41,359 bases of DNA from UMGS172 sp045637775 (GCA_045637775.1 JAZUAC010000036.1:1-41359), one strand, 5' to 3'. Positions 1 through 9,636 are shown, counted from the first letter of the stretch. Numbers and translations are program-made. The notes: generated from the sequence alone by a model not told the origin.

Positions 1-198
1 TCCGAGGATTCCAAGGTTGCAATCCGTTCCATTCGTCGTGATGCTATCGAAAAGCTCAAGGCAATGAAGAAGTCAAACGAGATCACCGAGGATGATCAGG
101 CAAACGGTGAAAAGAAGATTCAGACCCTCACCGACAAATACTGCAAGGACATCGTCGATGCCGCCGCAGCTAAAGAAAAGGAAATAATGGAGATCTAA
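1..198 (+). CDS. frr: Ribosome recycling factor, C-terminal part (5' end outside window)
   Basis: The frame starting at base 1 is open to a TAA at 196-198 and encodes 65 residues. They match the C-terminal helix of ribosome recycling factor: an IRRDA segment, ITEDD, LTDKY and the terminal KEKEIMEI, all hallmark positions of the family. RRF acts with EF-G to split post-termination ribosomes. The start lies upstream of the window. The gene is followed by a hairpin and then uppS, an order common in Firmicutes. Confidence 0.93.
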   Translation, partial: SEDSKVAIRSIRRDAIEKLKAMKKSNEITEDDQANGEKKIQTLTDKYCKDIVDAAAAKEKEIMEI

Positions 199-209
199 AA
201 CCAACACGA

Positions 210-241
210 CCCATCAGGGAACTTTCCCCTGATGGGATTTT
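210..241 (+). terminator. Hairpin between frr and uppS
   Basis: A perfect 10-bp inverted repeat (210-219 with 227-236, 7-nt loop) is followed by a short ATTTT. The T run is weak, so it may be a partial terminator or a processing/stability hairpin rather than a full stop between frr and the uppS operon. Confidence 0.55.
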
Positions 242-257
242 GAACTTGGAGGGGCTT

Positions 258-1001
258 ATGGCTTGGTTCAAGAAAAATAATATTCAGGTTGACCGTGCGG
301 TTCCCACACATATCGGAATCATTATGGACGGCAACGGTCGTTGGGCAAAAAAACGATTGTTACCGAGGTCGGCAGGTCATGCCGCAGGCTCGGAAAATTT
401 TAAAACAATTGCCCGATATTGCAATAAAATAGGCGTGAAGTACCTCACGGTTTATGCCTTTTCCACCGAAAATTGGAAGCGACCCAAGGATGAGGTTGAC
501 GGCATAATGAACCTGCTTCGCAAATATTTGAAGGATTCGACCAACTTTAAGGCCGAAAACATAAAATTGCGCTTTATCGGCGAGCTTTCGGTACTTCCTT
601 CGGATATTCAAGAACTTATAAAGCAGGCCGAAATCGATTCGAGTGAGGCTACGGGCTTAACTGTTTATATGGCGGTCAACTACGGTGGCAGGGATGAGAT
701 AGTCCATGCCGTGAAGCGCATTGTCGAAGGCGTTAAATCGGGTGAAATTTCGGTTGACGATATAACCGAGGACACGGTTTCCAAAATGCTTTATGCCGAT
801 TGTCCCGACCCTGACTTTATTATTCGTCCCAGTGGCGAATTTCGTCTTTCAAACTTTCTCACATGGCAATCGGCCTATGCGGAATTTTGGTATTCCGATG
901 TTTTGTGGCCCGACTTTTCATCCAAGGATCTGGATAAAGCGATAGATGATTTCAACAAAAGAAACCGTCGTTTCGGTGGTGTTGAGGAGGATAAAAAATG
1001 A
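258..1001 (+). CDS. uppS: Undecaprenyl diphosphate synthase (cis-prenyltransferase)
   Basis: This 247-residue protein makes the C55 lipid carrier of cell-wall synthesis by adding isopentenyl units to farnesyl diphosphate. It carries the IMDGNGRWA motif near residue 24 with the catalytic Asp, the AFSTENW segment, and the C-terminal RPSGEFRLSNF substrate-binding motif (RxSGExRxSNF). The ATG at 258 is chosen because a GGAGG lies at 248-252; an in-frame TTG at 240 is upstream of that site. The stop overlaps the cdsA start (ATGA at 998-1001), indicating translational coupling. The MEP genes dxr and ispG lie downstream and supply its substrates. Confidence 0.96.
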   Translation: MAWFKKNNIQVDRAVPTHIGIIMDGNGRWAKKRLLPRSAGHAAGSENFKTIARYCNKIGVKYLTVYAFSTENWKRPKDEVDGIMNLLRKYLKDSTNFKAENIKLRFIGELSVLPSDIQELIKQAEIDSSEATGLTVYMAVNYGGRDEIVHAVKRIVEGVKSGEISVDDITEDTVSKMLYADCPDPDFIIRPSGEFRLSNFLTWQSAYAEFWYSDVLWPDFSSKDLDKAIDDFNKRNRRFGGVEEDKK

Positions 1002-1849
1002 AAACCCGTATAATCAGCGGTGCCGTCGGCATAATTATTCTTGTAGCCGCAATTTTTGCCGCTTTGAAGATAGATACACTCATAATCCATGTTTTGTTGG
1101 CCGCAATCGGTTGCATTGGTGTTTATGAGGCCTTGAAGCCTACCGGTTTTGTTAAGTCGAAATTTTTGCTCACCGCTTCGCTTATCTATGCGGCGGTCAC
1201 TCCGTTTGTTTATAGCATCGGTCTTTTGGGTCAAAAGTTTGGCTTTGAACTTTACATCAAGCATGAGGTTTGCATTATTCTCTTTGGTGCCGTTATTTTT
1301 GCGGTTTCTATGTTCAAGCATAAGGAGATAAAGCCGCTTGAGGTTACTTATGCCTTTGCCGCAACCGTTGCAATAACCTTTGCTTTTTGGAGCTTGGCAT
1401 CGATTTTCTCTAGTCCCGATAAAAACGGTCTTTTCTATCTCATAATTGTTTGCATTGCCGCTTGGGGATGCGACACGGGTGCATATTTTTCGGGTTATTT
1501 CTTCGGGAAGCATAAAATGGCTCCCGAAATCAGCCCTAAAAAGACGATTGAAGGTGCAGTTGGCGGAATTATTATTGATGTTTTGCTTATGCTTGCCGCT
1601 TGCCTTATCTTCAACTCGGTTACCGACAAGAGTGCAAATCTTGTCACAATCCTTGCTGTTACTCCGTTTTTAGCCTTGGCGGGAATGATGGGTGACCTCA
1701 TTTTCTCTTACATCAAGCGCGATTGCGGTATTAAGGACTACGGCAAGTTGATGCCCGGTCATGGTGGCGTTTTGGATAGATTTGACAGTATTGCAGTGGT
1801 TGCTCCTTTGATGTACATTGCGGTTGAACATCTCACTTTGGTAAAATAA
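998..1849 (+). CDS. cdsA: Phosphatidate cytidylyltransferase (CDP-diglyceride synthase)
   Basis: This 283-residue, multi-pass membrane protein (about seven to eight hydrophobic segments) makes CDP-diacylglycerol from phosphatidate and CTP, the branch point of phospholipid synthesis. The family signature lies near the C-terminus: S-x3-KRDCGIKD-x4-MPGHGGVLDR-x-DS, including the metal-binding Asp residues. An earlier segment (AWGCDTGAYFSGYFFGKHK, then SPKKTIEG) is also typical. The start overlaps the uppS stop by 4 bp and the next gene, dxr, begins one base after its stop, so it is within the operon. Confidence 0.95.
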   Translation: MKTRIISGAVGIIILVAAIFAALKIDTLIIHVLLAAIGCIGVYEALKPTGFVKSKFLLTASLIYAAVTPFVYSIGLLGQKFGFELYIKHEVCIILFGAVIFAVSMFKHKEIKPLEVTYAFAATVAITFAFWSLASIFSSPDKNGLFYLIIVCIAAWGCDTGAYFSGYFFGKHKMAPEISPKKTIEGAVGGIIIDVLLMLAACLIFNSVTDKSANLVTILAVTPFLALAGMMGDLIFSYIKRDCGIKDYGKLMPGHGGVLDRFDSIAVVAPLMYIAVEHLTLVK

Positions 1850-1850
1850 A

Positions 1851-2993
1851 ATGAAAAAAATTGCTATTTTGGGTTCAACGGGTTCGATAGGAACACAAAG
1901 CCTCGATGTTGCAAGAAAGCACGGCTACGAGGTTTGCTCGCTTGTTGCGGGAAGCAATATTGAACTGTTGGAACAACAAATAAGAGAGTTTAAGCCGAAA
2001 ACGGTTGCTGTTATGGATGAAACGGCAGGCAATAGATTAGCCGAATCGGTTAAAGACACCGATACCAAGGTTACTTTTGGTCGCAAAGCGGTGGTCGAAA
2101 TTGCCGCTGAAACGCAAGCCGACACCGTTATAAATGCTATTGTCGGCATTGCAGGTCTTGAGCCTACATTGGCGGCCATAAACTCTAAAAAGGATATTGC
2201 ACTTGCCAATAAGGAAACGCTTGTCACGGGCGGTGACCTTGTTAAAAAGGCGGTGCACGAAAACGGGGTCAAATTACTGCCGGTCGATAGTGAGCATTCG
2301 GCAATTTTTCAGTGCTTGCAGGGCGTACCCAAAGGTGCATTGAAGTCGATATTGCTGACAGCTTCGGGTGGTCCGTTTTTTGGTAAGACCCGTGAAGAAT
2401 TAAAAAATGTCACGGTAGCCCAGGCGCTCAAACATCCTAATTGGTCGATGGGTGCAAAGATAACCATTGATTCGGCATCTTTGATGAATAAAGGACTTGA
2501 GGTTATCGAGGCGGTGCATCTTTTTGATGTGAGTCCCGATGATATAACCGTTGTGGTGCATAGACAGAGTATTATTCATTCGGCAGTCGAGTTATCCGAT
2601 GGTGCGGTTATAGCACAATTAGGCACACCCGATATGAGGTTGCCTATTCAGTATGCTTTGACCTACCCTGAAAGGTCGGATTGCCAAGCCGAAAGACTTG
2701 ATTTGTTTAAGGTTGGCACCATGACCTTTGATAAACCCGATATGGATACCTTTAAGTGCTTGCCCAACTGTATAAAGGCCATTAAGCAGGGCGGTTTGAA
2801 GCCGACTGCGGTCAACGGTGCAAACGAGGCCGCTGTTAAACTGTTTTTGGACGGTAAGATTGGTTTCTTGCAGATTGGTGAGCTGGTTGAGGCGGCGTTA
2901 AATGCCCAACCCGATGTTAAAGAGTTCACATTGGATGATGTGCTTAATGCCGACAAAGCGGCGCGTCAGCTTGTTTTTGATTTGATTAAATAA
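1851..2993 (+). CDS. dxr: 1-deoxy-D-xylulose 5-phosphate reductoisomerase
   Basis: The 380-residue enzyme commits carbon to the MEP isoprenoid pathway, converting DXP to 2-C-methylerythritol 4-phosphate with NADPH. The N-terminal Rossmann motif is LGSTGSIGTQ (residues 6-15). The NKETLV, DSEHSAIFQ, TASGGPF, HPNWSMG and DSASLMNKGLEVIEA motifs follow, giving the metal-binding Asp/Glu residues and the flexible loop over the active site. Length is normal for the family. It sits between cdsA and rseP, and ispG, a later enzyme of the same pathway, is two genes downstream. Confidence 0.97.
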   Translation: MKKIAILGSTGSIGTQSLDVARKHGYEVCSLVAGSNIELLEQQIREFKPKTVAVMDETAGNRLAESVKDTDTKVTFGRKAVVEIAAETQADTVINAIVGIAGLEPTLAAINSKKDIALANKETLVTGGDLVKKAVHENGVKLLPVDSEHSAIFQCLQGVPKGALKSILLTASGGPFFGKTREELKNVTVAQALKHPNWSMGAKITIDSASLMNKGLEVIEAVHLFDVSPDDITVVVHRQSIIHSAVELSDGAVIAQLGTPDMRLPIQYALTYPERSDCQAERLDLFKVGTMTFDKPDMDTFKCLPNCIKAIKQGGLKPTAVNGANEAAVKLFLDGKIGFLQIGELVEAALNAQPDVKEFTLDDVLNADKAARQLVFDLIK

Positions 2994-3012
2994 TTTACAG
3001 GTGGTAAACGGA

Positions 3013-4077
3013 GTGCAGTTACTCAGCGTTTTTTCAACAATAGGCAATATTTGGAGCAGTGTGTGGCCTTATTTAGTGGCCATACTTCTGTTCGTTTTCA
3101 TGATTTTCATACATGAATTCGGTCATTTTATTGCTGCAAAGCTTATGGGTGTCAGGGTTAATGAATTTGCTATCGGATTTGGCCCAACACTTTTCAAGAA
3201 ACAAGGAAAAGAGACCTTGTATGCCGTCCGTGCCGTGCCTTTCGGTGGTTTTTGTGCTATGGAGGGTGAGGACGAGGAAAGCGGTGACGGTAAGGCTTTC
3301 TGTAACAAAAAGCCTTGGAGAAGGCTTATCATTATCGTTGCAGGCGCTTTTATGAACCTTGTGTTTGGTCTTATACTCGTTATGTGTACTTTGGCTCCTG
3401 CCGACCGATATATTACCACCACCGTTCATAGTTTTCACCAAGAAAATGCCATGAGTCAGCAAAGCGGTTTAATGGCAGGCGATGATATTATTGAGATAAA
3501 CGGTCGCAGTATTTATTCGGTAAACGATTTGAGCTATTGTCTTTCAAATGTCAGCGGCGATACCCTTAAAATGGTGGTTGAACGCGGCGGCAAGGAAGTA
3601 CCGCTTGATGTAAAGTTTAATGCCGAAACCCATGAGGGCATTAACTATGTTGATGTTGACTTTTATTTAGATACCGAAGAAAAGACGTTTGGTTCATTTA
3701 TGAGACAGTCATTCTCAAGAACTGTATCCTATGGCAAGGTTGTGTGGTTTTCGCTTATCGACCTTGTAACGGGTAAGTATGGCATCAGTGCTATGTCGGG
3801 TCCCGTCGGTGTTACGGCGGCAATAGGCCAGGTTGCTCAACGCGGTATCATGGACCTTCTGCCCATGATAGCACTTATTACCATCAATTTAGGCGTGTTC
3901 AATCTGTTGCCAATCCCTGCTTTGGACGGTGGCAGAGCGTTCTTCTTGCTTATTGAAATGATAATCCGCCGACCTATCCCTAAAAAGTTTGAGGGTGTTG
4001 TGCACGCGGTGGGATTGATATTGCTGCTTGGATTTATGGCATTTATAACGCTAAATGATATTTGGAAGTTTTTATAA
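3013..4077 (+). CDS. rseP: Site-2 protease family membrane zinc metalloprotease (RseP/RasP type)
   Basis: This 354-residue intramembrane protease has the HEFGH zinc motif (residues 34-38) in the first membrane segment, a central PDZ-like region around residues 140-210, and the second metal-ligand motif NLLPIPALDGGR near residue 297. Family members cleave anti-sigma factors and signal-peptide remnants in the membrane. GTG at 3013 is preferred because AGGTGG at 2998-3003 is well spaced for it; an in-frame GTG at 3001 overlaps that site. Its place between dxr and ispG is conserved in many Firmicutes. The exact substrate cannot be read from the sequence. Confidence 0.92.
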   Translation: MQLLSVFSTIGNIWSSVWPYLVAILLFVFMIFIHEFGHFIAAKLMGVRVNEFAIGFGPTLFKKQGKETLYAVRAVPFGGFCAMEGEDEESGDGKAFCNKKPWRRLIIIVAGAFMNLVFGLILVMCTLAPADRYITTTVHSFHQENAMSQQSGLMAGDDIIEINGRSIYSVNDLSYCLSNVSGDTLKMVVERGGKEVPLDVKFNAETHEGINYVDVDFYLDTEEKTFGSFMRQSFSRTVSYGKVVWFSLIDLVTGKYGISAMSGPVGVTAAIGQVAQRGIMDLLPMIALITINLGVFNLLPIPALDGGRAFFLLIEMIIRRPIPKKFEGVVHAVGLILLLGFMAFITLNDIWKFL

Positions 4078-4089
4078 GGGTGTATTGAT

Positions 4090-5142
4090 ATGACAACTCA
4101 TGCAAACACAAGACCTGTATATGTGGGTAATGTTAAAATAGGCGGTGGCAGTCCCGTTTCGATTCAGTCGATGTTGAGCACACCGTCCTATGATATTGAG
4201 GCTTCGGTCAAGCAGGCCGTTGCCTTGGAAAAGGCGGGTTGTGAGATAATCCGTGCCGCAATTCCCGATATGGATGCCGTTAAGCTTATTCCTGCACTCA
4301 AAAATGCAGTAAAGGTGCCGATCGTTGCCGATATTCATTTTGACTATAAATTGGCATTAGAATCGGTTGCCGCAGGGGTTGACAAGATTCGCATAAACCC
4401 GGGCAACATTGGTGACGACACACGCGTCAAAGCGGTTGCCGATGCCTGCAAGCAGAAAAACATTCCTATCAGAATCGGGGTCAACTCGGGCTCGGTTGAA
4501 AAGGAAATTTTGGCGAAATACGGTGCTCCCACGGCCGAGGCTTTGGTTGAAAGTGCGTTGTATCACGCTTCTTTGCTCGAAAAATTCGAATTTTATGATA
4601 TTGTTTTGTCTATGAAATCGTCAACCGTGCCGACCATGTATGAGGCTTACACCTTGGCGGCAGAGAAGTGCAGTTATCCTTTGCACGTTGGTGTTACCGA
4701 GGCTGGCACAGAGCGTAGCGGTGTTATCAGTTCGGCTGCGGGAATCGGCGGTTTGCTACTTCGCGGAATCGGTGACACGATTCGCGTTTCTTTGACCGAT
4801 GACCCCACAAAAGAGGTCAGAGCCGCAAAGGATATACTTAAAGCCGTAGGTTTGCGTAACGATGGTGTGAAAATCGTTTCGTGTCCCACCTGCGGAAGAA
4901 CCAGAATAAACCTAATTGAGCTTGCAAAAAAAGCAGAAGAATTACTTATGCCCCTAAATAAGGACATAACCGTTGCTATAATGGGTTGTGTGGTAAACGG
5001 CCCGGGTGAGGCAAGAGAGGCTGATATCGGCGTTGCAGGCGGTGACGGATGCGGTATCATCTTCAAGAAAGGTGAGATACTCCGCAAGGTGCCCGAAACC
5101 GAACTGCTGAATGAATTGATGAAGGAAATCGAAAACTTATAA
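4090..5142 (+). CDS. ispG: (E)-4-hydroxy-3-methylbut-2-enyl-diphosphate synthase
   Basis: This 350-residue [4Fe-4S] enzyme performs the penultimate MEP step, converting MEcPP to HMBPP. The N-terminal TIM-barrel part contains ADIHFDYKLA and RINPGN. The C-terminal part holds the cluster ligands: C265 and C268 in SCPTCGRT, C300 in GCVVNGPGEA, and E307, which corresponds to the known Glu ligand of the family. The length fits the short bacterial form. It lies 12 bp after rseP and just before polC in the same direction. Confidence 0.97.
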   Translation: MTTHANTRPVYVGNVKIGGGSPVSIQSMLSTPSYDIEASVKQAVALEKAGCEIIRAAIPDMDAVKLIPALKNAVKVPIVADIHFDYKLALESVAAGVDKIRINPGNIGDDTRVKAVADACKQKNIPIRIGVNSGSVEKEILAKYGAPTAEALVESALYHASLLEKFEFYDIVLSMKSSTVPTMYEAYTLAAEKCSYPLHVGVTEAGTERSGVISSAAGIGGLLLRGIGDTIRVSLTDDPTKEVRAAKDILKAVGLRNDGVKIVSCPTCGRTRINLIELAKKAEELLMPLNKDITVAIMGCVVNGPGEAREADIGVAGGDGCGIIFKKGEILRKVPETELLNELMKEIENL

Positions 5143-5165
5143 TCATAAAAAACGGAGAGTTGAAA

Positions 5166-8100
5166 ATGGGTTTTCCAACCTTGGTGAGTGTCTTTGGCCG
5201 TAGTGTTGAAGGCTTGGGAAATACAGTTGAAAACGGAAAATTGGAACGCTGTGAGGTAAGTGCCGAAGAACGCACGCTCACGGCTTGGGTTCATTTTGCC
5301 CAATACATAAAAAGGGAAGACCTTTTAAAACTGTCGGACAATATAAGGCAGAGTCTTTCCTTGCATGATGCCAAAATAAACGCTAAATACGATGCCGAAA
5401 GCTACGGTTCTTTGGCGGCCGAGGATATAGCAATGGAGCTTCGCGCATCCAATGTTATGCTCAACGGCTATTTCAACGGCGCTGAGTTTAATGTGCATGA
5501 CGGTGCAGAGCAGAATTCGTGCACCAATATAACCCTCAAATTCGGCGGTATGGAAACCATAAAAGAGTGTAATTTTGAGCGTCAGTTTGGTGCACTTGTG
5601 GCTCAACGCTTTGGTGTAGAGACTCAAATCAGCTTTGACGGTCAGCTCGAAGAGGTTGAGATGATAGCACCTGAATACAAGCAGGAACCCGTCAACTTCT
5701 CTGCACCCGAACCCAAACCGCAGGCACAAAAGAGCTTTGGCGGTAATTTTGGTGGAAATTCGGGCAGTCGCGGTGAGTCGAAACCTGTCGAAAGCAAACC
5801 TATGGAGCCTAAAAAAATTACGGGATTGCTCATCCCCGAGGATGCTCCCATTTTTGCCGATACAGTGACTCAAGTTTATGGCAAAAAGATTCACGGTTCA
5901 CTTATTCCGTTGTCGCAGATAAACCCCGAGGACGATGAAAGCCTTGTTTGGGGTGAGATATTCTCGGCAGAGGTTGTCCCTGCCAAAAGCGGAAAAGGTC
6001 AGCGTTTTAAATTTCAGATATATGACGGCACAAACTCTATAACTGCAAAGGGTTTTGCAGGCAATCAGTATGCCGATGTTTTGGGCGATGAGCTTAAAAA
6101 GGGCAAGTGCGTCATAATTCACGGAAAATACGCAATGGATGATTGGGAAAAGGATTATTGCCTTGATGTTGACGGTATTGCCACCGTTAAGAAAAAGCCC
6201 GATAAGACCGACGATGCCGAAGAAAAGCGAATTGAACTTCATCTGCACACAAGTATGTCGCAGATGGATGCCGTAGCGCCTGTTAAGGATGTTGTAAAGC
6301 GTGCATTTAAGTGGGGGCACAAGGCGGTTGCCATCACCGACCACGGTGTTGTGCAGTCCTTCCCCGATGCTATGAGTGCCTATGATGACATTATGGGTGA
6401 CAATGAAGGTGCAGATTTCAAGATAATCTACGGTGTTGAGGATTATTTTGTAAATGATATTGACGGTCAAGAGATACAAGGCGGTATCGACGGCGGTGTC
6501 GATTCCACAACCTTGACCCGTTACCACCAGATAATATTGGTTAAAAATCAGGCGGGATTGAAAAATCTTTACCGCTTGGTTTCCTATGCAAACTTAAACT
6601 ATTACCTTAAAACATATAATAAGAGCAACCCCGCAAAACCCCGTCCCGCAAGACCTTTGATGCCCAAAAGCGTTATTAACAAATACCGCGATGGTCTTAT
6701 TATCGGTAGTGCTTGCGAGCAGGGTGAGATTTTCCGTGCAATTTTGGACGGAAAGTCGGAAGAGGAAATATTAAAGCTTGCCGAATTTTATGATTATCTC
6801 GAGATTCAGCCGAGAGGCAACAATATGTTTATGCTTCGTAACGGCACGGTCAATTCCGAAATGGAACTGCTTGACTTTAACCGTCGTATTATTGAGATTG
6901 CCGACAAATTGGGCAAGCCTGTTGTTGCAACGGGTGATGTACATTTCCTCAATCCCGAGGACGCAAGACTTCGAACCATTTTGATGGCAGGACAAGGCTT
7001 CTCGGATGCCGAGGATCAAGCACCGTTGTACTTTAAGACCACCAACGAAATGCTTGAGGAATTCGCATATCTTGGGGACCGAGCAAGAGAAGTCGTTATT
7101 GATAATCCGCAAAAAATTGCCGACATGGTTGAGCCTAATGTCCGTGCAGTTCCCAGCGGAAACTATCCCCCTAAAATTGAAGGTTCGGACGATATTTTGA
7201 CCGAAAAATGCTACCGCAGAGCACACGCAATCTATGGCGACCCGTTGCCCGAGGTGGTTAAAGAGCGTCTCGAACGCGAGTTAGATTCAATCATCCGTCA
7301 CGGATTCTCGGTTATGTATGTTACGGCACAGAAGTTGGTTGAATACTCCGAAAGCAAGGGCTATCTTGTCGGTTCGCGTGGATCGGTTGGTTCATCCTTT
7401 GCCGCAACCATGAACGGTATTTCAGAGGTTAATCCGCTTGTGCCTCACTATGTTTGCCCTAATTGTAAGCATAGCGAATTTATAACCGACGGTAGCGTCG
7501 GTTCGGGCTTTGATTTGCCGCCTAAAAAGTGTCCCGAATGCGGTGCAGACTACAACCGCGATGGACATGATATTCCGTTTGAAACCTTCCTGGGATTCGA
7601 CGGAGATAAGGTTCCTGATATCGACCAGAACTTCTCGGGTGAGGTTCAGCCTTTTGTCCATAAATATACCGAAGAACTTTTCGGTCCCGAAAATGTTTTC
7701 AAAGCGGGAACTATTGCTACCGTTGCCGAAAAAACGGCTTTCGGTTATGTTAAACACTATGCCGAGGACTACGGAATCACCATGAACAAGGCCGAGGAGG
7801 CCCGTCTTGCCTCGGCTATTGAAGGCTCGGCCGTTAAGCGTACCACGGGTCAGCACCCCGGTGGCATGGTTGTTGTGCCGCGTGATATGGAGGTTTATGA
7901 CTTCTGTCCCGTTCAGCACCCTGCCGATAAGGTTGATTCCGACATGGTTACAACCCACTTCGATTTCCATAAGATTCACGATAACATTCTGAAACTCGAC
8001 GAACTTGGACACGATGTGCCGACCATTTATAAATACCTTGAGGAAAACACAGGCATATCGGTTTTGTCGGTTTCGATGAGTGACCCCGATGTTATGAGTC

Positions 8101-9050
8101 TGTTCTTATCGCCTGAGGCTTTGGGCGTTACCGAAAACGATATTTTTTCCAAAACGGGCACATACGCATTGCCTGAATTGGGAACAAAATTTGTTCGTGA
8201 TATGCTGGTCGAGTCCAAACCGCAGACCTTCTCCGACCTGCTTCAGATTTCGGGTCTGTCCCACGGTACCGATGTTTGGATAGGCAATGCACAAGACCTT
8301 ATTCAACAGAAGATATGCACCATTTCCGAGGTTATCGGAACGCGTGATAACATTATGACCTACCTTATTTATCGCGGTGTTCCCAAGAAGATGGCCTTTA
8401 AGATTATGGAGATAGTTCGTAAGGGTAAGGCTAAAAAGTTACTGACCGAGGAGCATTTGCAGGCTATGAGGGATAACAATGTTCCCGAATGGTATATTGA
8501 TTCATGCTATAAGATTAAGTATATGTTCCCCAAGGCTCACGCAGCCGCTTATATGATTGCCGCCTTGCGCCTTGGTTGGTACAAGGTTCATAAGCCGGTT
8601 GAGTTCTACTGTGCTTATTTCACCGTGCGTTCCGACGATATTGAGGTTGACACTTTGTTAGCCGGTCAGAATGCCGTTAAAAAGCGTATAAACGATATTA
8701 AACTCATGGGCAATGCCGCAGGTGTTAAGGAAAAAGGCATTTTGGATAACCTGCTTATCTTTAACGAAATGCTGTCGAGAGGAATTAAGATACTGCCTAT
8801 CGACCTTCGCAAATCACATTCCCGCAAATTCCTGGTTGAGGACGGTAATATGCGTCTGCCTATCGGAATTTTGCCCGGTGTTGGTGAAAAGGCGGCTGCC
8901 GATATTCAAAAAGCTGTCGATGATGGCAACTATCTGTCTATCGACGATTTGCAGATTGAATCGGGTGTTTCCAAAACGGTTATCGAAAAGCTGAAGGCGG
9001 TTGGAGCGTTGAGCTTCTTGCCCGACACCAACCAGATGACATTGTTTTAA
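5166..9050 (+). CDS. polC: DNA polymerase III PolC-type alpha subunit lacking the internal exonuclease domain
   Basis: This is the Gram-positive replicative polymerase. Order: N-terminal and OB domains (residues 1-350, with a low-complexity linker near 170-220); PHP domain starting with RIELHLHT at 355; the palm with PDIDQNFSG and LKLDELGHD carrying the catalytic Asp residues; a CPNC...CPEC zinc site; fingers; and a C-terminal helix-hairpin-helix (LPGVGEKAA). At 1294 residues it is about 140 shorter than the usual 1430-1440. The gap is where the DnaQ-like 3'-5' exonuclease normally interrupts PHP: GVED (about 420) is joined by about 28 residues to RYHQIILV (about 452), and no DxE exonuclease motif is present. 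ATG 5166 follows GGAG at 5154-5157. Confidence 0.96.
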   Translation: MGFPTLVSVFGRSVEGLGNTVENGKLERCEVSAEERTLTAWVHFAQYIKREDLLKLSDNIRQSLSLHDAKINAKYDAESYGSLAAEDIAMELRASNVMLNGYFNGAEFNVHDGAEQNSCTNITLKFGGMETIKECNFERQFGALVAQRFGVETQISFDGQLEEVEMIAPEYKQEPVNFSAPEPKPQAQKSFGGNFGGNSGSRGESKPVESKPMEPKKITGLLIPEDAPIFADTVTQVYGKKIHGSLIPLSQINPEDDESLVWGEIFSAEVVPAKSGKGQRFKFQIYDGTNSITAKGFAGNQYADVLGDELKKGKCVIIHGKYAMDDWEKDYCLDVDGIATVKKKPDKTDDAEEKRIELHLHTSMSQMDAVAPVKDVVKRAFKWGHKAVAITDHGVVQSFPDAMSAYDDIMGDNEGADFKIIYGVEDYFVNDIDGQEIQGGIDGGVDSTTLTRYHQIILVKNQAGLKNLYRLVSYANLNYYLKTYNKSNPAKPRPARPLMPKSVINKYRDGLIIGSACEQGEIFRAILDGKSEEEILKLAEFYDYLEIQPRGNNMFMLRNGTVNSEMELLDFNRRIIEIADKLGKPVVATGDVHFLNPEDARLRTILMAGQGFSDAEDQAPLYFKTTNEMLEEFAYLGDRAREVVIDNPQKIADMVEPNVRAVPSGNYPPKIEGSDDILTEKCYRRAHAIYGDPLPEVVKERLERELDSIIRHGFSVMYVTAQKLVEYSESKGYLVGSRGSVGSSFAATMNGISEVNPLVPHYVCPNCKHSEFITDGSVGSGFDLPPKKCPECGADYNRDGHDIPFETFLGFDGDKVPDIDQNFSGEVQPFVHKYTEELFGPENVFKAGTIATVAEKTAFGYVKHYAEDYGITMNKAEEARLASAIEGSAVKRTTGQHPGGMVVVPRDMEVYDFCPVQHPADKVDSDMVTTHFDFHKIHDNILKLDELGHDVPTIYKYLEENTGISVLSVSMSDPDVMSLFLSPEALGVTENDIFSKTGTYALPELGTKFVRDMLVESKPQTFSDLLQISGLSHGTDVWIGNAQDLIQQKICTISEVIGTRDNIMTYLIYRGVPKKMAFKIMEIVRKGKAKKLLTEEHLQAMRDNNVPEWYIDSCYKIKYMFPKAHAAAYMIAALRLGWYKVHKPVEFYCAYFTVRSDDIEVDTLLAGQNAVKKRINDIKLMGNAAGVKEKGILDNLLIFNEMLSRGIKILPIDLRKSHSRKFLVEDGNMRLPIGILPGVGEKAAADIQKAVDDGNYLSIDDLQIESGVSKTVIEKLKAVGALSFLPDTNQMTLF

Positions 9051-9067
9051 CGAGGTGCAGATTTCAA

Positions 9068-9634
9068 ATGTATAACGAATATTTTGTGCCTTATCCCAAT
9101 ATTGAGACCGACCGTCTTATCATCCGAATGGTCAAAAAACGCGATGCCGAGGATGTTTACGAGCTTTGCCGCCGACCCGAGACGTCAAGGTATTCACTTT
9201 GGAGTCCGCACGAGTCATTGGCCGAAACCAAGGAGTTTATAAGCTATCAGATTTCGCGTTACCGCAAGAGAGATTGCATGTTCTTTGCGGTTGAGGAAAA
9301 GGCAACAGGTCGGGTAATCGGCACCTGCAGTTACGTCTCGATGGATGCTAATTATAAAATAGCCGAGATAGGGTATAGTGTTTTAAGCGACCTGTGGAAC
9401 AAAGGATTTGCTACCGAGATTGCCGATGCTTTAATGGGCTATGCCTTTAACCGTATTGGTGTGCAAAGGGTGTTTGCAAGGGTTTTGCCTCAAAACACCG
9501 CTTCACACCGCGTGCTTTACAAGCTGGGCTTTGAGCTTGAGGGCGTTGCCAAAAAGGGCTACTATTATAACGGCAAGGTCAATGATGTATGTATTTTCGG
9601 AATTACGGATGAGGAATATTTCAAGGAGCGATAA
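9068..9634 (+). CDS. GNAT-family N-acetyltransferase (RimJ/RimL type)
   Basis: This 188-residue protein has the layout of the RimJ/RimL branch: an N-terminal TDRLIIR strand, the acetyl-CoA-binding region around LWNKGFATE (GxG/A pattern), and the C-terminal VFARVLPQNTASHRVLYKLGF block. It transfers an acetyl group from acetyl-CoA to an amine, possibly a protein N-terminus. The substrate is not visible from the sequence. It follows polC by 17 bp and precedes luxS by 2 bp, so it is probably co-transcribed. Confidence 0.88.
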   Translation: MYNEYFVPYPNIETDRLIIRMVKKRDAEDVYELCRRPETSRYSLWSPHESLAETKEFISYQISRYRKRDCMFFAVEEKATGRVIGTCSYVSMDANYKIAEIGYSVLSDLWNKGFATEIADALMGYAFNRIGVQRVFARVLPQNTASHRVLYKLGFELEGVAKKGYYYNGKVNDVCIFGITDEEYFKER

Positions 9635-9636
9635 AA

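Noticed and set aside
875..1513. 212-codon frame on the minus strand
   Set aside because: It is antisense to uppS/cdsA; low-complexity composition follows the opposite strand's codons.
4674..5303. 209-codon frame on the minus strand
   Set aside because: It runs antisense to ispG and the start of polC, both unmistakable genes.
7422..8012. 196-codon frame on the minus strand
   Set aside because: It is a shadow of polC, with no ribosome binding site or recognisable protein; the + strand carries the conserved polymerase palm here.
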